DNA of 58,179 bases from JANPEZ01 sp031423155. Its GTDB lineage: Bacteria > Actinomycetota > UBA4738 > HRBIN12. Positions within the stretch are counted from its first letter, which is position 1. Every line of letters starts with the position of its first letter. The stretch is taken from positions 1-58,179 of the forward strand of contig JANPEZ010000178.1 of NCBI GenBank assembly GCA_031423155.1, given 5' to 3'. The translations under genes were made by a program, and so were the position numbers. The notes below the pieces were generated by a model. That model saw nothing but the letters and a program-made list of their open reading frames with translations. It was not told where the DNA came from and made no database searches. Shown in pieces: positions 7,809 through 19,200 of this stretch.

Positions 7809-10800
7809 ATGCCCACCCGCCCTAGCCCCTCGTTCGGTCGCCGACTCTTCTCGGCCGCCCTCTCACTGGTTGCCGCCGTGTCGATCGTGGGAATCACTCC
7901 ACTCGTCGCCGGCGCCTCGACGATCACGCTGGTGAGCGGGGGCGGCGCCGGCGCGCCCGGAACGGCCGACCCCATCACCACGTATCAGATCGGCGCCGGC
8001 AGCCCCGGCCCGGCGCTCATCACGAACCCGGACCCGGCCTGGTCGACCATCCCCGGAACCCGGTGGGTCAACACGAGCGGCGCTCCCGGCACCGACGCCG
8101 GCTCGGGATCATTCGGCGACTGCGTCTCGGGCGGGGTGACGACCGATTACACGGTGCACTTCACGTTGGCGGATCCTCCGGCGGGTACATCCCCGTCGAT
8201 CAGCGTGGACGTCCTCGGGGACAACACCACGACCGTGAAGCTCAACGGCACCCAGATCGGGGCGCAGACGGCAGGATGTCCGACGCACAACTACACGACG
8301 GTCTCCACTTTCACAGACCCCACGGCTAGTCACTTCCTGCAAGGGGACAACACCCTCGTCTTCTCGAACACCGGCTACGGCGGCCCCAACGGCGTCGACT
8401 TCAAGGCGACCATCACCTACACCCCCTCCGCCGACCTCGCGGTGTCGATGAGCGACGAGGATCCGGTGCTCACCGACTGGCCGGGCAACGGCGATCCCAT
8501 CGAGCACTACACCATCACCGTGACGAACAACGGCCCCAGCACCGCGCATAACGTGATGGTCACCGACTCGACGGCATCGACCCTGCTGGATCTTCGGGTG
8601 AGTGGGGATGAGGGCACGTGCGCGAACCCGTGCAACGTCGGGTCTATCGCGTCCGGAGATTCCGTCGACGTCATCGCGCGGGTGAGGCCTCCCTCGTCGG
8701 CGGGCATCATCACGAACGACGCCTCAGCCTCCGCCGATGAGGCGGATGGCAACGCCGACAACAACTCGGCAACCGAGAACACGCAGGTCGTCGACTTCCC
8801 CGATCTCTCGCGAGGCTCGACCGGTCTCGACCACGTATGGATCGGAGGGCCGGCGCAGGGAACCGGCCCGCTCTCGTGCCAGGTCCACCACGACGACGTG
8901 TCGTTCGAGGACTTCGCCTGGAACCCGACGACCGACCACGCCGGCTTCTGCGGCACGTACCTCTCGGTCAACGGCCAGCTATACGGTCCCGATGGCTACG
9001 GCCTGACGCCGCCCGACGTCCAGCACTACAGGCTGGTAGACCAGTCCGCGGTCGACGGACTCGGCACGCAGGAGGATCCCTACGCGATGACGACGACCGT
9101 CGATGCCGGGAACTCCGGTATCCGGCTGATCGAGACAGACACCTACGTCGCCGGTGATGAGTCTTACCGCACAGATGTCGAGGTGCAGAACCGGAGCGAG
9201 TCGGCCCAGGACTTCACGCTCTACCGCTCCGCCGACTGCATGTTCCCGGGCGGATCCGACATCGCCTCCGGTGTCTACGACCCCGCGACCCGCACGGTGG
9301 GCTGCGTCTCAAGCGACTTCGGCACGCAAGCATCGCTGACGGCGATCACCGGGGGGAATCACTTCGTAGAGGCCTTCGTCGATGACGTCTTCTACGGTAC
9401 CGGCGGCGGCTACTACTCGCCGGGCAACAACGAGTTCTCGATGATGTCGGGACGTGACTTCCCCGACACGGTCTTGGGTCCGAACGACGCGACCGATGAC
9501 GCGATCGGCCTGAGTTGGTCGGACACGCTCCAGCCACTAGGTTCCTCCAACGAAGGCGGCCCGACCGATGTCGCGACCTATTCGAGCTCACAGGTGGTCG
9601 CTCCCTACGAGCTCACGATGACGACGAACACCCCAGTCGTCGCCCCCGGCGGCAACGTCAACTACCAGGTCACCTTGTCGCATCCGGGCTACCCCAACGA
9701 CTTCTGGGGCGACGTGAACTCCGTGCAGGTCGTGCTCCCCGACGGATTCACGTACGGCGGCGGCGAGGACGGGATCTTCAGCGACGGCACCGTCGAGGTC
9801 GACGGCAACGTCGTGACGTTCACGGGAGGCTTCTCACTCGACTACAGCGAACCGCAGATCGGCTACTTCAACGCGACCGCGGGCGATGCGACGGGCAACC
9901 TTAACTCGTCGGCATACACCATCGTGGGTGGTTCATACGGTGCCGTCACTGGGCCGACCGCCACCGTCAAAGTGACCAACTGGGAGCAGGTCTCCCCTAT
10001 GCCGTACAGCTTCTCTAACTTCGCGTCCGCGACGGACCCCTTGGGACGCTTCTATGTCGTAGGCGGCAACGTGAGCGACGGCGAGGGCTACTCCCCAACA
10101 TCGTCGCTCGAGCTTTACACGCCATCGACCGACACGTGGACGACGCTCTTGGACAACCTGCCGCAGACGCGCACCGACGCGGGCGCCGCATTCACGAACG
10201 GCCATCTGTACGTGATCGGCGGATACAACTCTGTGTACGAGGTGAGCGATCAGATCTTCGCCTACAGCCCAACCTCCGAGGTCCATTGGAGTACGCCGAA
10301 CACGCTGCTGGATCCCCGCGCGAACGCGGCCGTTGCGACCGGAACCAACGGGAAGGTCTACGTCTTCGGCGGCTGGGACGCAGCCGCCCACGAGATGGTG
10401 AGCAGCGAGTTCTACAACCCAGTGACCAACCAGACGCCGACCGCGATAGCCGATCTACCGGTTGGAACCGCCTCGGCGGCGGCCGTCTCGTACAACGGCG
10501 ATATCTGGATCATCGGCGGCACGACGAACCAAGACATCGGCGACGGAGGGACTTCGGATCTGCCGACTTCCGACGTGTCGATCTACGACCCGATCGGCGA
10601 CGCGTACACGTCAGGGCCGAGCCTGCCGCAGGCGGTTACCGGGGTGTCGGCCTTCGTGGCGAACGACGGGAACCTCTATGTCCTGGGCGGCGACAACGGG
10701 AACCACGCCGTCGACTCGGTGTATCGCTACGCCGGCGAGGGCTGGGAAACGGTTGATCCGATGATCACCTCGCGCTCGTTCTTCGGCGCCGGAGCTTCGG

Positions 10801-13800
10801 GCGCGCACATCTACGCGTTCGGCGGCATCGATGAGAACTACAACCAGACCGGCTCAACCGAGATGCTTGCCGTCAACCAGATCCAGCCGCAGCCGCCGGC
10901 GAACCTGTCGATCTCGGTCGACAACGGTTCGACTCCGGCGGGCTTCGCGGCGATCGACGAGACCGGTATGAACCTGGCGGGAGCCTCCATCGACGGCGGA
11001 GCGCTCGTCGGGTCGGCCGGCCCGCAGGCAGCTCCGCTCGGCAAGGGGCCGTTGGGTAAAGGTCCCTTGGGTAAGGGCCCGCTCGGCAAGGGACCGTTGG
11101 GCAAGGGTCCGTTGGGTAAGGGGCCGTTGGGTAAAGGCCCGCTCGGCAAGGGTGGGCTGAGCGACACGCTGTCGCCTCTGCGCGGCGCATCGGTCTCGTT
11201 GCTCATCAACCACACGATCGCGAACCCGCCCCTGCTGAACGACATGCCGATCGAAGTGGCGGGAGGCTGGCCGGCGGTGCTGCACACGACGGTGCCGCTG
11301 CAGACGCTGACGCTCAACGACGCGATCACCAGCGCCTACTGGTCATCGGTGAACATCGGTGACATCGATTGGAGCGGAACGCCGTTCGCCGACTTCAGCT
11401 CTGCTGCATGGCTCCTGGGAAGCGCAAGGCCCGCCGACATCACAGGCGCCGATTGGTCGGGCCTCACCGCACAGGCCGGCTGCACGACCTCGATGACCTT
11501 CACCGATCTGCAACTGAACCGGTGCGACCTGACCGTCGTGCCGTGGGACCAGATCCCGCTGTCATCGGTCACAGTGCTGGCGGACACACCGCTCGAGCAC
11601 TACCACCTCGACGGCGTGCTGCTGAACTACACGACCCTCGGCGAGATCCTCGTCGGGGACGCCCCGGCCGGGATGGTCACCTGCTCCGGTACCGCGTGCG
11701 GTCCCGATCTTGCTCACGTGCAGGAGATCGGTGGGATCAATCCGGACGCAACGCTCAGCGATTTCACGAACACGCAGCTATCGACAGTAACCCTGACCAC
11801 GCTGCTGCCGGCCATCGCCGACGTCACGTACTACCCATTCGAGGCGATGACGGTCGCGCAGCTCATCGCCGCGGCCGACACCTCGGATCAGCCGACGGTG
11901 ACGTACTCCGCCGAGATGGACATCACGTGTCCCGGCGCCGACGGCACGACGATGACGGTCCAGCTGCCCAACGCTCGCTTCCGCTACGTAGACGGCTCTG
12001 GCCGGTTCGCGATCGGACCAACGACCACGCCCTCAGGCGCACCCGTGAACGACGGGCACGGCGGGCTGACGTTCGACCTGCCCGGCGACGCTTGTTCGAG
12101 CAGCGGTCTCATCCACGTCGCGCTGACGCTCGACGTTGTTCCCGGGCCGAACGTCGGGACGTTCACGGCTGGCCTGACGGCGAGCGCGCCCGGCTTCGAC
12201 GACGTCGGCGTGACCGACCACCCGGCCTCCTTACTCAGCGTTCTCGAGAGCCAGGAGAACGGCGACAACGCCACGCCGATCGAGCCCAACACCCTCTACA
12301 CAGGCAGGGTCTCGGCGACGGGTGACCAGGACTTCTTCACGATCCCGCTCAACCCGACGGACACACCGACCGGAACGCGGGTTGCGGTCTACCTGTCGCA
12401 CCTGCAGCAGGACGACGACCTCGTGCTCTACGGCCCGTCGGCCTCGGCGGCGACCCTGCGGCCGGCGCCGCTCGGCAAGGGTCCCCTCGGCAAGGGCTCG
12501 GTCGACGACAACGGCAGCTGCCTGCCCTCGGATTACTCCGTCCAGCCGCAGACGTTGCAGGACGTGTCCGTGGTCAGCGATCCGAGTACTGCGCTGCGCG
12601 GGTTCTCGACGAACCGGTCGATGCAGGAGGAGATCTCTTGCACCATCGTGAACGAGCAGGACACGGGCAACCTGACCGTCCAGGTGTCCGGGTTCAACGG
12701 GACGCACGGCGATTCGCTGTACGTGCTGCGGTACATGCTCGTCCCGCCGCCCTCATCGCCCGCTTGTCAGACGCTCCCGATGGTTGGCGGGGGGACGGTC
12801 GGCACCATGCCGTCGATCCCATCCTCCACGCAGACACTGATCCTGTGGAACGCGAAGCGCTTCGGCGACAGTTACGGCGCCGACGCCGAGACGAACACGC
12901 TGACCAGCCTGACCACGCTGGCCAACTCACCGCTCGTCAACGGCAAGGTCATCCCCGTCGAGACGAACGGTGCGGTGGCCACCGCCTACGGCGCCCTAGA
13001 TGACCCTCAGCAACCGGAGAACGCTTGCTCGCCCGCGAGAGCCAACGACGTCGTGCGCTCGATCAACACGTTCGTGGACAGCCTGCGGACCGCGAACAAC
13101 CTGACCGACCTGCGCTTCATCGTGCTCGTGGGGTCGGACAACATCGTGCCGTTCGGGCGCGTGCCGGATCTGACCGCGCTCGGCAATCAGTCCGAGTATC
13201 AGGGCGACGTCCGGCTGCAGGCCGGACTCGACAACCCGATCTCACGCGCGTTCGCGCAGGGATTCGTGTTGTCGGATGACCCCTACGGCTCGTTCTCGCC
13301 GATTCCGTGGAACGGCAACCAGCTCTACCTCCCGTCGGTCTCGACCGGTCGGCTGGTGGAGTCACCATCCGAGATCCAGGCGCAAGTGACACAGTTCATC
13401 TCGAGCAACGGACGTCTCACGCCGTCCTCCTCGCTCGTTACGGGCTACGACTTCGCCAATGACGGCGCAACCGCGGTCCGGACCAACCTGACGGCCAGCG
13501 GGATCCCGGGGGCGATCTTGAACACGCCGCCGAACTGGGGAACTACGGATCTGACGAACCAGCTCACGGCTGCCTCACGCGGCGTGATCTCGCTGAACGG
13601 CCACTTCGACCACTACCGGTCGCAGTTGGCCAACGGCGATATCGTCAGCTCGAGTCAGTTGACGACGAATGTGCCCATGCAGGGCCTGCTCTTCACGATC
13701 GGCTGCAACTCCGGCGTGAGCTATCCCGACGTGTGGGTCACCTCACCCGTACCGAACACGCTCGACTGGCCCCAGGCACTGTCTCAAAGGAATGGCGAAC

Positions 13801-16298
13801 TAGTGGGCAACACCGGGTTCGGGTACGGCGACGACACGACGGTCGCCTACTCCGAACGCCTGATGGCGCTTTACGCCCAGAACCTCAACGGCTCGATGTC
13901 GGCGGGGCAGGCGCTCGCGCTCGCCAAGGCCCAGTACTACTCGGGTCTGTCGGCGATCGGCGCCTACGACCTAAAGGTGATGGAGCAGTCCACCTACTAC
14001 GGCCTGCCGATGTACCGCATGGGCGCCGCCGGCGTCATCGCCGGAGGGTCGAACCCGCCCGCCGGCCCGGTGACGTACGCCGGGCACACGGCGGTCGCCG
14101 CCGGCGCCGTCACCACCGACGGCGACACCGGCCTGCCGGTCGTCAACCTGGCGGTGCCGAACTTCATCAACCCGACGGCCGACATCAGAAGCGGTGTCCC
14201 GGCCGCGAACAAGTACTTCGTAGGACCGCGAACGCAGGTCTCCCAGAACCGGCCGATCGAGCCGATCTCGGACCCGATCGACATGACGAAGCCGAACAAG
14301 ATCCTGCACGACGGACTCGTGACGGCGCTCACGGTCGATGACTCGAATGCGCCTTTCAACCCGGTGATGACGACTCCGACGGTGGACAACAGCTCCAACC
14401 AGCCGGAGCCGCTCATCACCGACGTCGTGTTCCCGACCGACTTCGTCTCGACGTCGTCGGTGCTAGGTCCCTTCGGACGCCAGGACTACCTGGTGATCGA
14501 CGGTGGCCGCTACGTGTCCAACGCCGGAACGCCGGGGACGGGAACCCAGCGGGTCTACACCCAGGAGAACGTGCGCGCGTTCTACTCGAACAGCGACGAC
14601 TCAACCCGCCCGCAGTTCGAGACGATCGATGGATTCGACGTCGGGGGCGGGTCGACCGCGTTCAGCGTCGACATGCAGCCCGATTCACTCGGTGATCGCA
14701 ACGTCGCCGTCTACGTCATGTTCCGAACGATCGGCGGCAGCAACAGCTTCGCGCTCCGCCTGCTGGTCGAGACTTCGCCGAACCATTGGAGCGTCACGGT
14801 CGGCGGCGACGTGAACGAGTACTTCATCCAGGCGGTGGACGAGAACGGCAACGTCGGCGTCAGCACCTTCAAGGGTCTCGGCAAGCCGATCACCACCACC
14901 GACACAGGCGGCGCTAACGTCGTCGTCACCGGAACCCAGCAGGGCAGCTGGTACACCGATTCCGCCAATCTGAAGATCTCCTCGAACACCGGAGAAACCT
15001 TCCAGGCCGAGGTCGACGGTGGGCCGGCTGCTCCCGTCGGGCCGAGCGGCATCGACATCACCGGTGACGGTTCGCACGTCGTGACCTTCTCCGGAAGTCT
15101 CGGATCGACTGGGACACAGATCGTCCCGATCGACTCGGCGGCTCCGCAGGCGTCACTCACGCTCGGCGACCCGAAGTCGGGACCGCCCCCCTACGTCGGG
15201 AAGACGACTCCCATAACCATCCCCGTCGGGGACGGGTCGAGCGGCTTGGCCACGTGCACCATCCACTTGACCGGGCCGGCGACCTCCGATCAAGCCTGCT
15301 CGACGGCGTTCTCCTTGACGACGGGAAGCGGGACCTATTCGGCGAGGGTGCAGGCGACGGACAACGCGGGGCACGCCCTCGACACGAGCTTCACCATCGA
15401 GCTCGACGCTGATGCGCCGACGGTGACCATCGGTGTCGGGAGTCCTTCTTCCCCCGGAGTCGGTACGACCTTCATCAAGCCGTCCACGAACCTGACCGTT
15501 GACGTCGGAGCGGACGCGAGATCCGGGGTGGACTCGTGCACGATCTCGTTCTCGGGCACCTCGATCGGCTCGCGAGCGTGCGACCCGACGAGCGTCACCC
15601 ACAACGCCTTCACCCTTCCCACGACCGACGGGCCGTACACGGTCAGCGCTTCGGGCGTCGACAAGGTCGCCAACTCGGCGTCGACGAGCAGGAGTATCAC
15701 CGTCGACGGGACCGCGCCAACGTTCGGCTCGTGTCCCACGTTGGCGACCCCGCTGTATCTGGGGGCCACCCAGTCGATCACGATCACGGCGAGCGACGGG
15801 GCCGGCGTCGGGATCGATCCCCTCGCGACGCAGCTAACCCGGACGCTCAACACCGTCGCCGTGGGCACGGCGACGGCCACGTTCACCGCCGCGGACAACC
15901 TAGGGAACACGGCCACGCCTAAGGTCTGCGGCTACGCCGTGCTCTATAAGTTCACCGGGCTCTTCGCGCCGATCGACAACATCCCGGTGGCCAACGTCGC
16001 GAAGGCAGGTTCGACCGTCCCGGTCAAGTGGAAGATCACTGACAACTCTGGAACCGGCATCGCGGATACGACCAGTTTCACGAACCTCGACTCGATCGGG
16101 GTCTCGACGGGTACGTGCACGGGAGCACCCGGGGATAACCTCGAGACGTACTCGACGACCTCGGGGCTCCAGTACCTCGGTAGTGGGAACTGGCAGTTCA
16201 ACTGGAAGACCCGCATAGGGTACGCGGGTCAGTGCCGGACCATGGTCGTGACCCTGAAGGACGGGACGACCCACACGGCGATCTTCCAGTTCAAGTAG
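7809..16298 (+). CDS. Giant secreted multidomain protein: DUF11-like, Kelch, PLGKG repeats, C25-like peptidase, PxKF domain
   Basis: A 2829-residue secreted protein. The ATG at 7809 has an AGGAG site and starts a signal peptide (MPTRPS, arginines, hydrophobic core ending AGAS); the frame is open upstream into the glnA end. In order it has a lectin-like N-terminal sandwich, a DUF11-like region near 208-330, Kelch-type repeats at about 725-1020 (repeated YVVGG and YVFGG), eight PLGKG pentapeptides (1076-1115), a beta-rich region, two more PLGKG units (1554-1563), a gingipain/C25-like caspase fold at about 1675-2090, Ig-like domains at about 2440-2700, and a C-terminal PxKF-type domain (AGSTVPVKWKI). 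The candidate catalytic pair is H1932 (NGHFDHY) and C1966 (TIGCNSG). It may be a surface protease or adhesin. It overlaps the convergent gene end by eight bases. Confidence 0.85.
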   Translation: MPTRPSPSFGRRLFSAALSLVAAVSIVGITPLVAGASTITLVSGGGAGAPGTADPITTYQIGAGSPGPALITNPDPAWSTIPGTRWVNTSGAPGTDAGSGSFGDCVSGGVTTDYTVHFTLADPPAGTSPSISVDVLGDNTTTVKLNGTQIGAQTAGCPTHNYTTVSTFTDPTASHFLQGDNTLVFSNTGYGGPNGVDFKATITYTPSADLAVSMSDEDPVLTDWPGNGDPIEHYTITVTNNGPSTAHNVMVTDSTASTLLDLRVSGDEGTCANPCNVGSIASGDSVDVIARVRPPSSAGIITNDASASADEADGNADNNSATENTQVVDFPDLSRGSTGLDHVWIGGPAQGTGPLSCQVHHDDVSFEDFAWNPTTDHAGFCGTYLSVNGQLYGPDGYGLTPPDVQHYRLVDQSAVDGLGTQEDPYAMTTTVDAGNSGIRLIETDTYVAGDESYRTDVEVQNRSESAQDFTLYRSADCMFPGGSDIASGVYDPATRTVGCVSSDFGTQASLTAITGGNHFVEAFVDDVFYGTGGGYYSPGNNEFSMMSGRDFPDTVLGPNDATDDAIGLSWSDTLQPLGSSNEGGPTDVATYSSSQVVAPYELTMTTNTPVVAPGGNVNYQVTLSHPGYPNDFWGDVNSVQVVLPDGFTYGGGEDGIFSDGTVEVDGNVVTFTGGFSLDYSEPQIGYFNATAGDATGNLNSSAYTIVGGSYGAVTGPTATVKVTNWEQVSPMPYSFSNFASATDPLGRFYVVGGNVSDGEGYSPTSSLELYTPSTDTWTTLLDNLPQTRTDAGAAFTNGHLYVIGGYNSVYEVSDQIFAYSPTSEVHWSTPNTLLDPRANAAVATGTNGKVYVFGGWDAAAHEMVSSEFYNPVTNQTPTAIADLPVGTASAAAVSYNGDIWIIGGTTNQDIGDGGTSDLPTSDVSIYDPIGDAYTSGPSLPQAVTGVSAFVANDGNLYVLGGDNGNHAVDSVYRYAGEGWETVDPMITSRSFFGAGASGAHIYAFGGIDENYNQTGSTEMLAVNQIQPQPPANLSISVDNGSTPAGFAAIDETGMNLAGASIDGGALVGSAGPQAAPLGKGPLGKGPLGKGPLGKGPLGKGPLGKGPLGKGPLGKGGLSDTLSPLRGASVSLLINHTIANPPLLNDMPIEVAGGWPAVLHTTVPLQTLTLNDAITSAYWSSVNIGDIDWSGTPFADFSSAAWLLGSARPADITGADWSGLTAQAGCTTSMTFTDLQLNRCDLTVVPWDQIPLSSVTVLADTPLEHYHLDGVLLNYTTLGEILVGDAPAGMVTCSGTACGPDLAHVQEIGGINPDATLSDFTNTQLSTVTLTTLLPAIADVTYYPFEAMTVAQLIAAADTSDQPTVTYSAEMDITCPGADGTTMTVQLPNARFRYVDGSGRFAIGPTTTPSGAPVNDGHGGLTFDLPGDACSSSGLIHVALTLDVVPGPNVGTFTAGLTASAPGFDDVGVTDHPASLLSVLESQENGDNATPIEPNTLYTGRVSATGDQDFFTIPLNPTDTPTGTRVAVYLSHLQQDDDLVLYGPSASAATLRPAPLGKGPLGKGSVDDNGSCLPSDYSVQPQTLQDVSVVSDPSTALRGFSTNRSMQEEISCTIVNEQDTGNLTVQVSGFNGTHGDSLYVLRYMLVPPPSSPACQTLPMVGGGTVGTMPSIPSSTQTLILWNAKRFGDSYGADAETNTLTSLTTLANSPLVNGKVIPVETNGAVATAYGALDDPQQPENACSPARANDVVRSINTFVDSLRTANNLTDLRFIVLVGSDNIVPFGRVPDLTALGNQSEYQGDVRLQAGLDNPISRAFAQGFVLSDDPYGSFSPIPWNGNQLYLPSVSTGRLVESPSEIQAQVTQFISSNGRLTPSSSLVTGYDFANDGATAVRTNLTASGIPGAILNTPPNWGTTDLTNQLTAASRGVISLNGHFDHYRSQLANGDIVSSSQLTTNVPMQGLLFTIGCNSGVSYPDVWVTSPVPNTLDWPQALSQRNGELVGNTGFGYGDDTTVAYSERLMALYAQNLNGSMSAGQALALAKAQYYSGLSAIGAYDLKVMEQSTYYGLPMYRMGAAGVIAGGSNPPAGPVTYAGHTAVAAGAVTTDGDTGLPVVNLAVPNFINPTADIRSGVPAANKYFVGPRTQVSQNRPIEPISDPIDMTKPNKILHDGLVTALTVDDSNAPFNPVMTTPTVDNSSNQPEPLITDVVFPTDFVSTSSVLGPFGRQDYLVIDGGRYVSNAGTPGTGTQRVYTQENVRAFYSNSDDSTRPQFETIDGFDVGGGSTAFSVDMQPDSLGDRNVAVYVMFRTIGGSNSFALRLLVETSPNHWSVTVGGDVNEYFIQAVDENGNVGVSTFKGLGKPITTTDTGGANVVVTGTQQGSWYTDSANLKISSNTGETFQAEVDGGPAAPVGPSGIDITGDGSHVVTFSGSLGSTGTQIVPIDSAAPQASLTLGDPKSGPPPYVGKTTPITIPVGDGSSGLATCTIHLTGPATSDQACSTAFSLTTGSGTYSARVQATDNAGHALDTSFTIELDADAPTVTIGVGSPSSPGVGTTFIKPSTNLTVDVGADARSGVDSCTISFSGTSIGSRACDPTSVTHNAFTLPTTDGPYTVSASGVDKVANSASTSRSITVDGTAPTFGSCPTLATPLYLGATQSITITASDGAGVGIDPLATQLTRTLNTVAVGTATATFTAADNLGNTATPKVCGYAVLYKFTGLFAPIDNIPVANVAKAGSTVPVKWKITDNSGTGIADTTSFTNLDSIGVSTGTCTGAPGDNLETYSTTSGLQYLGSGNWQFNWKTRIGYAGQCRTMVVTLKDGTTHTAIFQFK
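11034..11153 (+). repeat. Eight in-frame tandem PLGKG pentapeptide units (15-bp minisatellite)
   Basis: Eight exact 15-base periods each encode Pro-Leu-Gly-Lys-Gly. Codons vary between units (CTC/TTG for Leu, GGC/GGT/GGG, AAG/AAA), so the peptide is conserved more strictly than the DNA. The tract lies between the Kelch region and a beta-rich region, where a flexible, positively charged linker would fit. Confidence 0.95.
12468..12497 (+). repeat. Second PLGKG site (two units) in the same protein
   Basis: Two more PLGKG units follow an Ala, as in the first tract (APLGKGPLGKG), 1.4 kb downstream and just before the peptidase-like region. It occurs inside a pre-peptidase-type beta domain (DDDLVLYGP upstream), apparently as a loop. 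Confidence 0.9.
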
Positions 16299-19200
16299 TC
16301 GGAGAGACCAGCGGCACGCTCGGCGTTGACTCAACGCCGAGCGTGCCGAGGATCTCATCCCGCTCACGATCGGCTTCGACGTCCGCCGGCTCGCCCACCT
16401 TGCGGCGCACGGCTGCGAGCGCCTCGAGACCGAGGGCGACCTCGTATCGAGCATTGCGCTCCCGTGCGAGCCGGATGCTCGTTGTCGCGTCGTCGATCGC
16501 GTCCGCGGTGTCTCCCTGTTGCAGCTTCGCGTACGCGCGGATGCGGTGCAGCACAGCGGATAGCACCGGAAGACCACCCATCGCATCGGCGCGCTTCAGG
16601 ACGCTCTCAACGCGGGCGATCGCAGCCTCGGCCTCACCGCGAAACACATCGTTCTCGGCCAGCCGCGCCTCGGCGTCCAGCACGTAACTCGAGAACCCGA
16701 CCTCCTCGAATCCCTTCTTCGCATCCTCCAGCAGACGGACGGCCTCGTCGAACCGGCCTTGCCGGGACGCGATCTTGCCCAGATTGACGGCCGCGAACGC
16801 GACGCCCTGCCGGAAGCCCGAGGCGCGCCACACGCGGAGCGCTTCGCGGAATCGTGCCTCGGCCTCCTCGAGCCTGCCCTGGTCGGCCAAGACCTCCGCG
16901 ACGTTGGCGGTCCCGTAGGCCCCGTTGATCTCGTCGCCCAGCTCGAGGCGCGCCCGCCGGCTTCGCTCGTAGTACGCGATGGCCTCGTCCCACTCCCCCC
17001 GGAAGTAGGCGAACATCCCGAGGTTGTTCAAGACGTTGGCCTGTCCCGACAGGTCGTCGAGTTCCTCGAAGAGCTGTAGAGCGAGCCCCGGATAGGGGGC
17101 CTCCTCGGGCCGGCCGAGTTCGTCGTAGAGCCAGTCGAGAAGGTAGGCCGCGTGCGCGACTACCTGACGGGCGCCGGCCCGCTCCGCCTCCTCGATCGCT
17201 CGCTGACACCACTCGATGGATTCGTCGAAGCGACCCTGGTGGTGTCGCATCGCCGCGACGCCCACGAGGAGCTCCGCGCGGACCGGGGCGGCCGCGGGGT
17301 CCTCGATCCCCTCGAGTAGCGCCAAACCTCGCAGGTGCCAGCGGACCGCATCCGAGAATCGGCCGGCGGCCTCCCGGACCCACGCCTCCTTCCGCATGAG
17401 GTCCGCCTCGGCGATCGCGTCACCCGCGAGCATCTTGCGCGCGTCCCGATATGCACCGGCCGCTTCCGAGTACCGCCCGAGCCGTTCACGTACCTCGCCG
17501 AGCGCCGACAGCACGTCGGCTACGTGGTGCCCGGTGAGCCGAAGCTTCTTGGCCGACTCGATCGCGCGCTGGAAGAAGCGCGCCGCTTCGGCGTTGGCAT
17601 ACAGAGACTTCGCGCGATCACCCGCGATCCGCGAGTACTCCCACGCCATGTCCGCAACGTCGGCAAGGAAGTAGTGATAGGAGAGCAGTTCGGCACTATC
17701 GTTCGGATCATCGACCGCGGCTTCGATCGTGGCGGCGACCGCGCCGTGCAGCTCACGCCGACGCCTGTACGGCAGACCCGAGTACGCGGCATCGCGCACC
17801 AATCCATGGCTGAACCGCAGCGTATCGTCACTTTCGCGGACGATGAAGCTGGACAGCGGGGCCCAGACCTCGGGCCCAACGCCGGGCATGAGACCGGCGA
17901 GCACCGATCGCGCCAAAGACTCGGAGAACCGCTGGCCGAGCACCGAGACGTAGCGAAGCAGGGATCGATCGTGCGCCGAGAGCCGGTCGATCTGCGCCGT
18001 GATCACCGCTTCGACCGAATCCGGCAGCCCGGCGATTCCGCCCGCCGCCTGTGTGGCCGATAGCAGCTCCCGCAGGAACAAGGGGTTCCCACCAGACCGC
18101 TCGGCCAGAACGGCCATGTCCTGCGGCGAGACGGGCGACTCGTCGGACGCTGCACCGAGAAGCATCATCGAAAGGTCCAGTGGAAGCGGCTGCAGCTCGA
18201 TCGTCTCGACGCGTGGACCGGCTAGGGCCACGCGTTCTCCACCCTTGGCACGCCTTGTGGCGCAGACCATCCAGGGCCTGCCCGTGATGTCGACGATCAA
18301 CCGCCGCAGCAGATCCGCCGAGGCGTCATCCATCCAGTGGGTGTCCTCTATCACCAGCAGCGTCGGCGTCGGCAGCGTCAGCCCGAGGAACTCCGACAGC
18401 ACCTCCTCCATCCGCGGCTTGCGGAACTCGTCTTCCAAGTGCGCGGTCTCGGGCGTGTCGGGGATGTGCAGGTCGAGCGGCACACCGAGCAGTGGCAGCC
18501 ACGGCAACAGGTGCGGCGCGTTCCCCTCCATGCGATGGCGGAGGCGCTCGGCCGCATCCTCGCCTCTAACGCCCTCGGGGATGCCGAGCAGATCGCGGAG
18601 CACTCCCCGGAACGGGAAATACGGGGTTGACGACTCGTACGCCTCGCAGGCCGCCGTGAGCACGACCTCGTCATGGGACGCCCAGTCGCGAACTTCCTCG
18701 ATCAGCCGCGACTTGCCCATCCCCGGCTCCGCCACCAGTTCGACGACCCATCCGTCGCCGCGCCGGGAAGCCTCGAACGCCGACCGCAAGCGCGCGGCCT
18801 CCTCGTCGCGACCCACTAGCGGGAGCTTCGTCCCCGCGTCTGCCGCGCGCCCCCGCCGGGCCCCGAGGAAGAAAGCAGTGATCGGGCGCGACTTGCCCTT
18901 GACCATGAACGGCTCCAGGGCCTCCATCTCGAAGTGCACCCTCGAGCGGTCGAGCACGCGCGGCGTCGTGATGATCTGCCCGGCCTTCGCTTTGCCCATC
19001 AGCCGCGCCGCGAGGTTGATGGCGTCACCCTTGACCGAGTACGTCCGGCGGAACGGCGGGCCGAAATCCCCGGAGAAGACGTGTCCGGCGTTGACCCCGA
19101 TGCGAAGTGACAACCGCCCCCGGCGGTCCATCACCGTTCGGGCCACGAGGAGCATCCTCTCCTCGTCGACTCCCGTCGTGTCCGGAGCGCCGGCGATCAG

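Noticed and set aside
11034..11153. 15-bp tandem repeat considered as CRISPR or noncoding satellite
   Set aside because: No unique spacers, periodic without gaps, and in frame with a conserved peptide.
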